Below, piece after piece: positions 43,614 through 52,398 of a stretch of DNA of 64,000 bases. The translations under genes and the position numbers were made by a program. Position 1 is the first letter of the stretch; each line of letters starts with the position of its first letter. The notes beneath the pieces were generated by a model. That model was not told the DNA's origin. It ran no database searches and saw only the letters and a list, made by a program, of their open reading frames with translations. Source of the stretch: Chthonomonas sp. UBA2017. Its GTDB lineage: Bacteria; Armatimonadota; Fimbriimonadia; Fimbriimonadales; Fimbriimonadaceae. The DNA lies in contig DDCB01000022.1 in assembly GCA_002335425.1 (NCBI GenBank), positions 21,545 to 85,544 on the forward strand. The letters are read 5' to 3'.

Positions 43614-44672
43614 ATGTTGGCATTTGTTCTTACGGCTAGTTTGCTGACCCCTCAGGCGGCAGCCGAGCCGATTCTTTTGAACCGGGAATTCGTTCAAGGT
43701 GAGCGCAACGTCTATGAAGTCCGCTCCCGGCTGGAGTCCGACGTCAAAGATGTTCGGACTCGGACGTTCATTCCCCGGGACGTCGATTTGAATTACAACT
43801 TCACCGTCGAAGTTCAGTCGCTCAAGACCGATGGGATTGCACAAATCCTTTATTCACGACCGACGATGACCGAAATTGAAGGCGAAACCGGCGAATCGGC
43901 CCCCAAAGAGTGGGTCATGTGGACGAACTGGAAGATGCAGATGGACCTCTCGCCGATCAACGAAATTCTGGCGATGAAGGACGTTCGCACGGAGAAAGAG
44001 AAAAAGGCTGACGAGGAGCGCCAGAAGCGAGAAGCCAAGAAGCGAGAAGAAGCCTCTCGCCCGCCCGAAGGCGAGCCTTCGGAGCCGCCTCCTTCGATTT
44101 TTGCGATGATGCCGAGCTCCGCCAGTCCAAGCCCGGCTCCCCAAGCGAACATGATCGGATCGTTTACAAGCGAGATTCAACGGCTCGCACTCTTTGTGGG
44201 GAGCCTCGATTCTGCTCTGGACCTCAGCCCCAAACTGCACGTCGATCCAGTCAAGGTCGGCGACACTTGGAAGCGAACGGTCGGCTATTCTCCACAGCGG
44301 CTCGGGAGTTCTGGGCGATCTGCAGTCCAACGCCTTGACTACACTTTTGAATACAAGGGCGTGGTCGATTCCAGTGCTGGCAAAGTCCACCGGGTTGAGG
44401 CTCGGCTCAACCTTGATACCGATGCCGCGCCGTTTGTCAATCAAATGATGCGGACTCGGCCCGAAGAATCTGGCTTGAAGTCGGTCAAGCTACAGCTGAA
44501 GGCGACGATCCAGTTCGACTTGGACCTGAAGACCAAGCGAACGGTTTACGCGGAAGCGAAGAGCGAGGGCATGACGGCCATCGAGATCACTCAATTCCCG
44601 GGGACTCCGATTCAAGAACAGCGCTTGAAGGGCCGCTCGGTGATGCGTTTGGTCAAGACGAACAAGCCCTGA
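43614..44672 (+). CDS. Secreted protein of unknown function
   Basis: 352 residues with a signal peptide (MLAFVLTASLLTPQAAA). The body is mostly beta strands, with a charged Lys/Glu/Arg linker (about 120-150) and a Pro/Ser/Ala-rich stretch (150-180). Near residues 210-225 and at the end (FPGTPIQEQRLKGRSVMRLVKT) it resembles secreted proteins of this phylum that carry a DUF6263-like beta barrel, but I cannot assign a function. Divergent from plsY and followed by a strong terminator. Confidence 0.72.
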   Translation: MLAFVLTASLLTPQAAAEPILLNREFVQGERNVYEVRSRLESDVKDVRTRTFIPRDVDLNYNFTVEVQSLKTDGIAQILYSRPTMTEIEGETGESAPKEWVMWTNWKMQMDLSPINEILAMKDVRTEKEKKADEERQKREAKKREEASRPPEGEPSEPPPSIFAMMPSSASPSPAPQANMIGSFTSEIQRLALFVGSLDSALDLSPKLHVDPVKVGDTWKRTVGYSPQRLGSSGRSAVQRLDYTFEYKGVVDSSAGKVHRVEARLNLDTDAAPFVNQMMRTRPEESGLKSVKLQLKATIQFDLDLKTKRTVYAEAKSEGMTAIEITQFPGTPIQEQRLKGRSVMRLVKTNKP

Positions 44673-44692
44673 GACCCTGGACGATCCCTTTT

Positions 44693-44738
44693 GAGGGACC
44701 AAAAGTGTTTGCGTTGCGCATCTTTTGGTCCCTCTTTT
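44693..44738 (+). terminator. Rho-independent terminator
   Basis: Perfect 13-bp stem, GAGGGACCAAAAG (44693-44705) with CTTTTGGTCCCTC (44722-44734), 16-base loop, then TTTT. Sits 20 bases after the preceding stop. Confidence 0.93.
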
Positions 44739-44750
44739 GTGTCTGAAGTG

Positions 44751-44779
44751 TTGGACTTCGGCTTCAATGCCTGTATAAT
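44751..44779 (+). promoter_or_regulatory. Sigma-70-type promoter for the HD-GYP operon
   Basis: TTGGAC (44751-44756), 17-base spacer, TATAAT (44774-44779). Expected start of transcription near 44786, leaving a leader of about 97 bases before the HD-GYP gene. I see no c-di-GMP riboswitch motif in the leader. Confidence 0.75.
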
Positions 44780-44882
44780 TGCTGTGCAAGGACAGGTCAT
44801 CTCGGCAGTGTCGCTTTCAAACCGGCTTCACTGATGGATCAGGACGATCCGACGAGCCCATCAGCTCGAAGAGGGATCATCA

Positions 44883-46172
44883 TTGCGAGCAAGAAAGCAA
44901 CGACTCTTGAAGTCAGGGATCGGAGTTCGATGGATTGTTCTCGGCGCCATCGGGCTGACTGTCTGGGCGATGGCCGCGTCCGGCCCCGTTTCGACGGAGC
45001 ACCGTATTTTGATCGGTATTCTGGCGACACTCGCCATCTTGGCCGAGTTTATTCCGATTGATCTTCCCCGAAGGGGTTTTCGCATCACTCTTTCCCTCCC
45101 GTTCTTGGTGGGAATGGTTCACATCGGGTCTTCGCATTGGGCTCTGGCGGCCAGCGGCGTCGGCGCGCTCTTGGCGGGCATGGCTTTGATTCGAACCGAC
45201 CAAAATCGGATCGCATGGCGTCGAATCTTGCTGCACTTGGCGCTCGCGGCGGGAGCGGGGAGCGTCGCTACGCTCGCCTTGGCGGGCTGCCGAGCGGTGT
45301 TGCCGGTCGAATGGCTTCGATCTCACTTCGAGGAAGTCGTGTTTGCATCGGTTTTTGTCTTGAGCCACGTCGGCTTGGTGCTCAGCCTGGGGCGTCAGCA
45401 TGAAGTCGGGCAGCGTGAAGACTCCACGCCACGCAGTTTGATCGGCGTCGTCGGGCTCTTGGCGCTTTATTCGCTCACTTCACTCGGGGTCCTCGTGCTG
45501 ATCGATCACGGCATCTGGTGGGCATTACCCCTTCTGTTTGTCCCGCTCTTGACGATTCGCCAGGCAGTACATCTGAACAACCAACTGGAAGAAACCTATA
45601 CAGAGTCAGTCATCACACTGACTCTAATGCTCCAGCGGACCCACCCCTATTCTCACGGGCACCTCGGCAGGGTAGCTCGGCTCGCCGAGAGAACCGCTCT
45701 GCGGCTGGGGCTCTCGACCCAGCGGGCGGCTCAGATTCGCCATGCAGCCCTGCTCCACGACATCGGAAAGATCGCCATCGACGAAGAGATCTTGGATAAG
45801 CCGGGCAAGCTGACCGAGTCTGAAATGGACCATGTTCGGCTTCATCCGGAGCTCGGAGCACAGATTCTTCGCCAAAATCCCGAATTCGCTGGGCTTGCCG
45901 AATGGATCCGCCATCATCACGAACGGCCGGACGGCACCGGCTATCCCGGTCGGCTTCGAGATGTCGAGATCCCGCTCGAAAGCAAGATTATCGCCGTGAC
46001 TGACGCCTTTGACGCGATGGTTGGCGGGGCGTTGCCCCACGAACGAAGAACCTATCGAGAGCCGATGAGTCAAGAAGAAGGCCTGCGAGAGCTCAAGCGA
46101 TGCGCCGGGACTCAGTTCGATCCTCGGGTCGTCGAAGCCTTTACCGCCACCGTGTTGGAGGCCGGAGCATGA
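44883..46172 (+). CDS. HD-GYP domain protein with membrane sensor region
   Basis: 429 residues, likely TTG start. N-terminal half with about six to seven hydrophobic segments (residues 14-230), then a canonical HD-GYP domain: YSHGHLGRVARLAER, HAALLHDIGKIAIDEEIL with the HD pair, HPELGAQILRQ, and HHERPDGTGYPGRLRD, which is the GYP signature. All metal-binding residues appear present, so it should be an active cyclic-di-GMP phosphodiesterase. It overlaps the next gene by ATGA. Preceded by a good promoter. Confidence 0.93.
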   Translation: MRARKQRLLKSGIGVRWIVLGAIGLTVWAMAASGPVSTEHRILIGILATLAILAEFIPIDLPRRGFRITLSLPFLVGMVHIGSSHWALAASGVGALLAGMALIRTDQNRIAWRRILLHLALAAGAGSVATLALAGCRAVLPVEWLRSHFEEVVFASVFVLSHVGLVLSLGRQHEVGQREDSTPRSLIGVVGLLALYSLTSLGVLVLIDHGIWWALPLLFVPLLTIRQAVHLNNQLEETYTESVITLTLMLQRTHPYSHGHLGRVARLAERTALRLGLSTQRAAQIRHAALLHDIGKIAIDEEILDKPGKLTESEMDHVRLHPELGAQILRQNPEFAGLAEWIRHHHERPDGTGYPGRLRDVEIPLESKIIAVTDAFDAMVGGALPHERRTYREPMSQEEGLRELKRCAGTQFDPRVVEAFTATVLEAGA

Positions 46173-46867
46173 CGATCCTCTCGCCGTACGCAGCATCCGT
46201 TGTGATCCTCTTGACCTTGGGCACGGCGGCATTGGTCTTTTACGTACGCATTGTCTTGCCTCGACAAGTGATTGAGCGATTTCAGAACTCCATGGCTGGA
46301 CTCGGGACGGCGGTCGAACTCCGGTTCCCCTCCCATCACGGGCTGACCGTCCGGGTCGTGAGGCTGAGCGCAGCGCTCGGCGAAGCGGTCGGATTGAGTC
46401 CTCGACAGCTTCGCGACCTGGAGACGGCGGCTCAGCTCCGAGACATCGGGCTTTGCGCGGTTCCTTACCGACTCCTGAACGCGAACGCACCTTCAGAATG
46501 GACCGAAGCCGACCACGCCACCTATTGGCGTCACCCCGAAGTCTCGGCGGCGATGCTCGAAATGATCCCGAGCCTTTGCCACGTCGCAGGGATTGTTCGG
46601 GCTCACCATGCGCCGTTTGAGGGTGCGGAGAGCGGCCTCTCGACCCGTGGGGAGGAGATTCCAATCGAGGCGCGCATCTTGTGCATCATCACCGAGTACG
46701 TTTGGCTGGAGCGGTCGATGGGCCACCTGTTGGCGGTCGACAAGTTGCGCGAGCTCTCCGGGACGCGATTTGACCCGCGCCTTGTCCAAGACTTCATCGA
46801 GGTGCTAACATCGCCCCATGGCGTCGAACCCGTCTCCAGCGCGGTCACCGTGGCTCAGCCGCGCTGA
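46169..46867 (+). CDS. Degenerate HD-GYP-like protein
   Basis: 232 residues: one N-terminal transmembrane segment (about 7-30) then an HD-GYP-like domain homologous to its neighbour. The metal ligands are altered: HD is RD (AQLRDIGLCAVPYRLL), and the signature HHExxDGxGYP is HHAPFEGAESG. The first motif His is kept (FPSHHGLTVRVVRLSA). It is probably catalytically inactive, a sensor or regulator for the first protein. Translationally coupled to it, and overlaps the next glycosyltransferase gene by 50 bases. Confidence 0.85.
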   Translation: MTILSPYAASVVILLTLGTAALVFYVRIVLPRQVIERFQNSMAGLGTAVELRFPSHHGLTVRVVRLSAALGEAVGLSPRQLRDLETAAQLRDIGLCAVPYRLLNANAPSEWTEADHATYWRHPEVSAAMLEMIPSLCHVAGIVRAHHAPFEGAESGLSTRGEEIPIEARILCIITEYVWLERSMGHLLAVDKLRELSGTRFDPRLVQDFIEVLTSPHGVEPVSSAVTVAQPR

Positions 46868-48623
46868 CTTTTGGGGCTGGGCTCTCTTTTTGGTCGCCTT
46901 AGGCATTCGGTTTTTGGGCATCGGCTGGGGCATGCCCGGCGAGGCTCGTCACCAAAGTTTGCACCCGGATGAGCCCTGGAACTGGGTAGTCACCCAAAAC
47001 TTGAATCCGGCCCAAGGAGACTTTTCGCCGTCGTTTTACAATTACGGGACGCTGTATCTGACCGTCGTCCGCGCGGTCAATCTCGTCGCTCCTCATCCGA
47101 CGCAACTCGATCCGTCAGACCCGATCCAGAACTGGCGAGAAGCCGCCCAAGACACCGCGACCGGTCGCGCGATCTCAGCGCTTGCCGGAGCGGGGACTGT
47201 TTGGCTCGTGTTTCTGATCTTGCACCGCCGGACCTCCCTCGTCGGGGCGATCGCCGGGGGGCTGATTTTGGCGGTCGCGCCTGGCCACCTCATCCATTCG
47301 CGATTCATGACGGTGGACGTTTTCGCGGCCTTTTTGGCGACGGCCTCGCTGTACTTTGCCTTACGCTTGATCCCGAGCCGAATGGCGGAGAAGGAACCGG
47401 CACCCCCGACCTGGCTGGGTGTGCCCCGGGATTTTTACTGGGCTGGACTGTTTGCGGGCTTGACGATGGGGACCAAATACAGCGGGGTGCTCGTCTTGCT
47501 GGCGACGATTTTCGCGCTGGCTTCTCAACCCAGCCAGATCCGTTTCCGGGCCGGGCTCGTGGCGTTTGTCGCAACCGTCGCCGCCTTCTTACTCTCGACT
47601 CCCGGGATTCTGACCGAGCCCCAGATCTTTCGGCGGGACTTTGCTTATGAGCTCGCTCACACCGCCGAGGGCCATGGTCTGGTGTTTGTGGCGACGGCCC
47701 CAGGGGCCCTGTTCCACATCGCCAACCTGATGGAGGGCCTCAGCATTGGGGCGTTTTTGCTCGGTCTGGCCGGGCTCGCGGCAGCCTGTTGGCGTCGGCA
47801 CGTCTGGGCCTGGGCCCTGGCGGTGGTCTTTCTGGTGACGTTCGTCCTCATCGCCCGGGCCGAAGTGAAGTTCTTTCGCTATGTGATTGTGCTGATCCCG
47901 ATCGTGGCCATGGGGGCAGGCTGGCTGATCGGGCAGGCCCACCAAAATCCAAACCGGCGATGGAAACTCGTCGTGGGCCTCGGGCTCTTGGTCTGGGGAG
48001 GCCTGCTCAGCAAAGTGCTCGCGCAGAGCCTGATGATGGTGGACATCGATCCCCGCGATGCCGCCGCCAACTATCTCAAGGCCCAGGCTCGCCCCGAAGC
48101 CCCGATCCGGGTGGGCATCGTCTCGGATGCTTGGTTCCAAACGCCGTCGCTGTGGCCGACGACCGCGCTGCCTCGGGCGGTCCCGTTTGAGATTCGCGAG
48201 CGGGCGAGATTGGCTTGGCAAGCCCAACATCCGCAGATTCAAGTGATTCAGTTCCTTCCGCCCGACCCCAAGGAGCGCTTCGACTGGGATGTTCGTTTGC
48301 TGGACTTGAAGCCCGACTACATCGTCGCCTCAAGCTTTGAAGTGGACGATCCCGCCCGGATCGAACAAGCGATGCGCGAAACAAGCGAAGTGTTCAGCGA
48401 CATCGTGCGACTGAAGGTCTCGCGCTATCGGACCTTTGTCGACCGACTTTCAAAGGAGTATTCGTTGGACCGAATGGAGGGTGCGGGCGGACCCACGATC
48501 CATGACTTGATGTATATCCGTCCTAGAGTTTGGATTTGGAAAAGAAATCAAGTTTTGACGCCGACCTCGACGCCTTCCTCGACCACCTCCGGTTCGAGCG
48601 AGGGGCTAGTGCGCACACCCTGA
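46818..48623 (+). CDS. GT39/PMT-type membrane glycosyltransferase-like protein
   Basis: 601-residue polytopic protein with ten or more hydrophobic segments and a C-terminal soluble part (from about 420). The first loop holds the acidic motif HQSLHPDEPWNWVVTQN (DE after HP), and the layout is that of dolichyl-phosphate-mannose mannosyltransferases/ArnT. The donor and target are unknown. It overlaps the previous gene by 50 bases and xerC/D by 94 bases. The last 20 residues are low-complexity Ser/Thr/Pro, encoded entirely within the xer gene. Confidence 0.8.
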   Translation: MASNPSPARSPWLSRADFWGWALFLVALGIRFLGIGWGMPGEARHQSLHPDEPWNWVVTQNLNPAQGDFSPSFYNYGTLYLTVVRAVNLVAPHPTQLDPSDPIQNWREAAQDTATGRAISALAGAGTVWLVFLILHRRTSLVGAIAGGLILAVAPGHLIHSRFMTVDVFAAFLATASLYFALRLIPSRMAEKEPAPPTWLGVPRDFYWAGLFAGLTMGTKYSGVLVLLATIFALASQPSQIRFRAGLVAFVATVAAFLLSTPGILTEPQIFRRDFAYELAHTAEGHGLVFVATAPGALFHIANLMEGLSIGAFLLGLAGLAAACWRRHVWAWALAVVFLVTFVLIARAEVKFFRYVIVLIPIVAMGAGWLIGQAHQNPNRRWKLVVGLGLLVWGGLLSKVLAQSLMMVDIDPRDAAANYLKAQARPEAPIRVGIVSDAWFQTPSLWPTTALPRAVPFEIRERARLAWQAQHPQIQVIQFLPPDPKERFDWDVRLLDLKPDYIVASSFEVDDPARIEQAMRETSEVFSDIVRLKVSRYRTFVDRLSKEYSLDRMEGAGGPTIHDLMYIRPRVWIWKRNQVLTPTSTPSSTTSGSSEGLVRTP

Positions 48624-49435
48624 CGGCTTATCGCTACGACCTTCGACAAGCGTCGGAGTTCTTTGCTAAGCTCGAACTGACGGGCTGGCACGAGTTGGAA
48701 TTCTTGCACCTGAGCCAATATCAGAGTTCCCTGCGGAGTCCGACTGCCGCCTCGACGGCCCAGCGCAAGCTGAGTTCGCTACGGACCTTGCTCAAGTTTC
48801 TGAAATCCCGAGGGCGCGGCCCCGAGGTCGAACTTCCTTCGGCTGAGAACCTTCGAAAGCCCATTCGGCTCCCTAAGGCGCTGCCCCTTGAGGTGGTCCG
48901 CGAGATGATGCAACAGACCGAGTTATCGTCCCCGTCTGGGCTTCGGGATCGCGCCTTCTTGGAGTTGCTTTTCGGAGCTGGGCTGCGGGTCAGCGAGGCG
49001 ATCGGGCTTCGGATGGATGATCTGCGGTTGGATGCGGCGGAGATCAGCGTCACCGGCAAGCGGGAGAAGACTCGCCGGGTGCCGCTGCCGGCCGAGACGC
49101 TAGATCGCCTCGAAACATACCTTCAGCACGGGCGACCGGCTCTGGTGAAGCGACCGCTCCCGAACGTCTTTTTGTCGGACCGGGGCTTGGTTTGGCAAAG
49201 ACGCACCGCGTACGGCCTCATTCACCGATTGGCTCGGGATGCAGGGTGGAGCCAGCCGGTGGGCCCGCACACGCTCCGGCACACCTACGCGGTGTCGATG
49301 TTGCGGGCGGGCGCTGATCTTCGATCGGTCCAAGAACTCTTAGGCCACGAGAGCATCGCCACGACGCAGATATACACTCAGCTCGACCTGGAGGCGGTCC
49401 GGCGGGCATATGATTCGGCTCATCCTCGACGTTAG
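48530..49435 (+). CDS. Tyrosine recombinase XerC/XerD
   Basis: Resolves chromosome dimers at dif. 301 residues, TTG start. N-terminal SAM-like core-binding domain (LDAFLDHLRFERGASAHTLT), catalytic domain with Arg in GAGLRVSEAIGLRMDDL, Lys in TGKREKTRRVPLP, HTLRHTYAVSMLRAGADL with the His-x2-Arg pair, LGHESIATTQIYTQLD with the nucleophile Tyr. All six catalytic residues visible. Whether XerC or XerD cannot be decided here. Start lies inside the upstream glycosyltransferase gene. Its stop shares TTAG with the convergent gene's stop. Confidence 0.93.
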   Translation: MDLEKKSSFDADLDAFLDHLRFERGASAHTLTAYRYDLRQASEFFAKLELTGWHELEFLHLSQYQSSLRSPTAASTAQRKLSSLRTLLKFLKSRGRGPEVELPSAENLRKPIRLPKALPLEVVREMMQQTELSSPSGLRDRAFLELLFGAGLRVSEAIGLRMDDLRLDAAEISVTGKREKTRRVPLPAETLDRLETYLQHGRPALVKRPLPNVFLSDRGLVWQRRTAYGLIHRLARDAGWSQPVGPHTLRHTYAVSMLRAGADLRSVQELLGHESIATTQIYTQLDLEAVRRAYDSAHPRR

Positions 49436-50805
49436 CCGGGCTTTTTTTCGTCGGGGATGAAGCGGACACTCCCATCGGCATAGGCGACCGCCCGGCCCAG
49501 CCGGACTCGGATGTAGCCGACCTCAGTTTTCGAAGGTTCTTCGATCTTGTTCCACTCGCGGGGGCCTTGGTACGTAAATTCAAATCCGGCCATCACCGCC
49601 TCATTCTTCAGATAAGGCAGAAGGCTGGTTTTCCAACCAGCAGGTTCAGGCACCCGATCCTCGTTGTCGGCGCTGTAAGAGAGCATCGCCATGAGTACGT
49701 GCTTCGCTCTCTGAATGGCGTCTAGTCTCTCCACCTCGTCGAACATGGCTCGTAATGCCTCGCCCTCAACTCGAATGATCGGGCGGGCCAGGAGAACTCC
49801 GTCTGAGATGTAGACGACGGTCTTGAGATCGGAGGAGAGTTCGCCATACGAAGCGTCCATGCTCACGATGAGCGGCTCCCCACCCCGGAGATTCGGGCTC
49901 GTCAGGACGAGCGGACCCGTCGGTCCGGGGGCCGAATCCATGTCGGTGAGTTCGAGTTCGGGCCGAGCCGCGGGCGGCTCTCGCTCGTCGCGAAATCGAG
50001 GGCGCTCGATCAAGGCTCGTTCCCTTCCAGATCGAGCATCGATCGCAAAATACTGGGGCGGCGGCCGTTTTCCATCCACCGTCTCGCCAAATCGAACTCC
50101 GTAAATCTCTTCGCCCACGAACTCCAGGAGGATCTCGCGGCTCCCTAGTTGAGTCGAAACGGTCCTGAGGATCGCCCCATTTGCATCGACGAGATAGGCT
50201 TCGGTTCTGAACCCGGGTTCTTCCGCCTTCGAAACAACCCAGACCGACAAGGGGAGTTTGTCGGAGACCAAGGCGTCGGCGAACACATACCGCTGACCCT
50301 CGGGGAAGATTCGACGAACCTGCCCGGTCTTGAGATTGAACATGACCGGCATTTTTTGAGGCTCGAGTTCGGTCCCAAATTCGACGGTGGCCGTCACCAC
50401 ATCGACGTTCGAAAGAAACTCGCCGGTCTCCAGGTTAGGCAGGTCGGGTGAAGGCTTCCAGGGAGTCGAGAGACGCCCTGAAACACTGTCCCAAATCTGC
50501 AGGGACGCGGTCTCGGGCTTGTCGTCTTCAAGCAAACTCCAGCGCGGGGCGGTCGGCAGGACCTTTTGCGCTGAAACCGGCGGGGCGGTTTCGATCAGAA
50601 GTCGAAGACCATCCGAAGCCCATCGGAGCCGCTTGATCGGCTGAGACGTGATCGCCACCGGGTCGAGCAAAAAGTACCCCGCTCGGTCAGTCTCGAGATA
50701 TTTGAAATGCATGCCCGGCCGGTACCCTTGCCCGAGCGCGGCACCGGATAGGCACAGGCATGCGAGCGCCACGGCGCCCTTGAGAAACCAGGACTTCCCC
50801 CACAT
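49432..50805 (-). CDS. Secreted protein with pilin-like C-terminal domain
   Basis: 457 residues with a signal peptide (MWGKSWFLKGAVALACLCLSGAALG). The N-terminal three-quarters is beta-rich, perhaps propeller-like (WASDGLRLLIET, QIWDSVSGRL, YLVDANGAILR). The last 110 residues resemble DUF1559-type pilins: IQRAKHVLMAMLSYSADNED, SLLPYLKNEAVMAGFEFTYQG and the terminal VAYADGSVRFIPDEKKPG, comparable to the H-x9-DG end of such pilins. There is no prepilin leader. Function unknown. The longer open frame overlaps the upstream gene; ATG 50805 is used. Confidence 0.75.
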   Translation of the reverse strand: MWGKSWFLKGAVALACLCLSGAALGQGYRPGMHFKYLETDRAGYFLLDPVAITSQPIKRLRWASDGLRLLIETAPPVSAQKVLPTAPRWSLLEDDKPETASLQIWDSVSGRLSTPWKPSPDLPNLETGEFLSNVDVVTATVEFGTELEPQKMPVMFNLKTGQVRRIFPEGQRYVFADALVSDKLPLSVWVVSKAEEPGFRTEAYLVDANGAILRTVSTQLGSREILLEFVGEEIYGVRFGETVDGKRPPPQYFAIDARSGRERALIERPRFRDEREPPAARPELELTDMDSAPGPTGPLVLTSPNLRGGEPLIVSMDASYGELSSDLKTVVYISDGVLLARPIIRVEGEALRAMFDEVERLDAIQRAKHVLMAMLSYSADNEDRVPEPAGWKTSLLPYLKNEAVMAGFEFTYQGPREWNKIEEPSKTEVGYIRVRLGRAVAYADGSVRFIPDEKKPG

Positions 50806-50843
50806 GTCTTTCAGGACGAGGATTGGCCTCGAAACTGTTCGGT

Positions 50844-52346
50844 CTAATCCCCGACCTGGCCGTTTTGTGAGGCCCAAATACTGTAATCCGCGTTCGTCAC
50901 CTCGCCATCGCCGTCCCAATCGACTCGTGGATCGTAGAGCGGCTCGCCCAGCGAAGCGCCGTTGCAAAAGGCCCAGATGCTGTAGTCGGCGTTGGTCACC
51001 TCATTATCGCCATCGGCGTCTCCTGGGACGAGGTTGACGACGATCCATGGCGAGCCGAGATCGGAGATCACGACGTTGGGGTAGCGCTTGCGGAGCCAGG
51101 CTGGCCCTTGGATGGCGACATCAAAGGTCCCTCGGAGCGACGTCGGGACGCTGAAATTCCGTTGCGAATCGACGAGAAAGTTCTGCTGGAAAACGACCGA
51201 TTGGGTGCCGGGCGTCAACAGCTCCAGGCTGAACGTGGCCCAAGCAAGTGACCCCGTGTAGCCTGATTGCTGGACCCAGCCGGAGATCGCCCCCCGAGGA
51301 GGAAGTTGAATCACGACCGCTTCGCGGTTGCCCGTAGGATTGAGACCGGTCCCAACGATGCGCCGTCCATCGGCAGAAATGGCGCGAGCATCGATGAGGC
51401 CCCAGTTCGTCAGCCCCGTAACCTTCATGTCCACCACTAAGACGTCCCGAAGACGCCTCATTCCCATGCCGGCAGTCCAGATAAAGGCTTCGACCGCGCT
51501 CGGGCCGGTGCCCGATCCGACAACCACTTGGCCGTCGGCGCTGACCCCATAGGCGATGCTTGAAAAGGTCCCGCCGCTGAGATCACCCAAGCCGGTTGGA
51601 ACGCCCAGGGCCCACCGGGTGGCCTCTTGTCCGTTGCTTGAGGTCCCCCACCCCACGTGCACGCTGCCGTCCGCATTGGTCGCGAATGCGACTGAACTCA
51701 CGGCGCCCCCAGACAGATCACCCAGCGGGGTCACTGTGCCAGCCGACCAAAAGCAAGCCTCCGATCCGGCGGCGCTGGAGCTTCGACCGACGATCACCAG
51801 CCCGTCGTCACTGACTCCGTGAGCTTCGCTGAACAAAGTTCCCCCAGGAAGGTCGGCCAAGGCCACGAGACCTGCGCCTTGCCATCGCCAAGCCGTCGAG
51901 CCTGACGTTCCGGTCCCGATGCCGACGATGATCGCTCCATTCGGCGTCACCGCTCTTGCCGTGCTCGAAAAGGACCCGCCAGGGAGGTCGCCCATGCCGG
52001 TCATGGGTGTCGCCCGAAAACCTTCGAACCCGCTGGATGAGGTGCCGATGCCGACGACGAGCCCGGTGTTCGAGACGGCGTAGCCGATGCTGCCGAAGGA
52101 GCCGCCCGAGAGGTCTCCCAGGCCCAAGAGGGCCAAGCCGTCGGATCGAATCGCCTCTTCACCGCTCGGCGAAAAGCTCGATCCCGCGATCCACGACCCG
52201 TCGCGCGAGATGCCGTAGCCCACACTTCGGGTCGTTCCACCCGGGAGGTCCCCCAAAGAAGTCATGCTGGCTGGCTGGGCGAGCGCCATGCCAGCCCAGG
52301 CCATGAAGAGGGCAAGAAGAGTCCATCGAATCATGATTGGGTCCAT
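50844..52346 (-). CDS. Secreted HAF-repeat protein with dockerin-like tail
   Basis: 500 residues with a signal peptide (about 1-24). Seven or so HAF-type repeats of about 47 residues follow, each with a GDLPGG or GDLSGG core and a later VSxDGxxVVG segment (e.g. LGDLPGGTTRSVGYGISRDG). Then a beta-sandwich-like segment (ISGWVQQSGYTGSLAW onward) and two dockerin-like loops, DADGDNEVTNADYSIWAF and DWDGDGEVTNADYSIWAS. The tail is closely related to that of the protease at 9095. Secreted; presumably surface-attached. ATG 52334 is an alternative start. Confidence 0.85.
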   Translation of the reverse strand: MDPIMIRWTLLALFMAWAGMALAQPASMTSLGDLPGGTTRSVGYGISRDGSWIAGSSFSPSGEEAIRSDGLALLGLGDLSGGSFGSIGYAVSNTGLVVGIGTSSSGFEGFRATPMTGMGDLPGGSFSSTARAVTPNGAIIVGIGTGTSGSTAWRWQGAGLVALADLPGGTLFSEAHGVSDDGLVIVGRSSSAAGSEACFWSAGTVTPLGDLSGGAVSSVAFATNADGSVHVGWGTSSNGQEATRWALGVPTGLGDLSGGTFSSIAYGVSADGQVVVGSGTGPSAVEAFIWTAGMGMRRLRDVLVVDMKVTGLTNWGLIDARAISADGRRIVGTGLNPTGNREAVVIQLPPRGAISGWVQQSGYTGSLAWATFSLELLTPGTQSVVFQQNFLVDSQRNFSVPTSLRGTFDVAIQGPAWLRKRYPNVVISDLGSPWIVVNLVPGDADGDNEVTNADYSIWAFCNGASLGEPLYDPRVDWDGDGEVTNADYSIWASQNGQVGD

Positions 52347-52398
52347 CCCGCAGGCGTTCGACCTGCTCTAGGAATGATCGGCAAATTTGCCAGGCGAA

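Noticed and set aside
44786..44882. c-di-GMP riboswitch in the leader of the HD-GYP gene
   Set aside because: The 97-base leader shows none of the conserved GEMM motifs.
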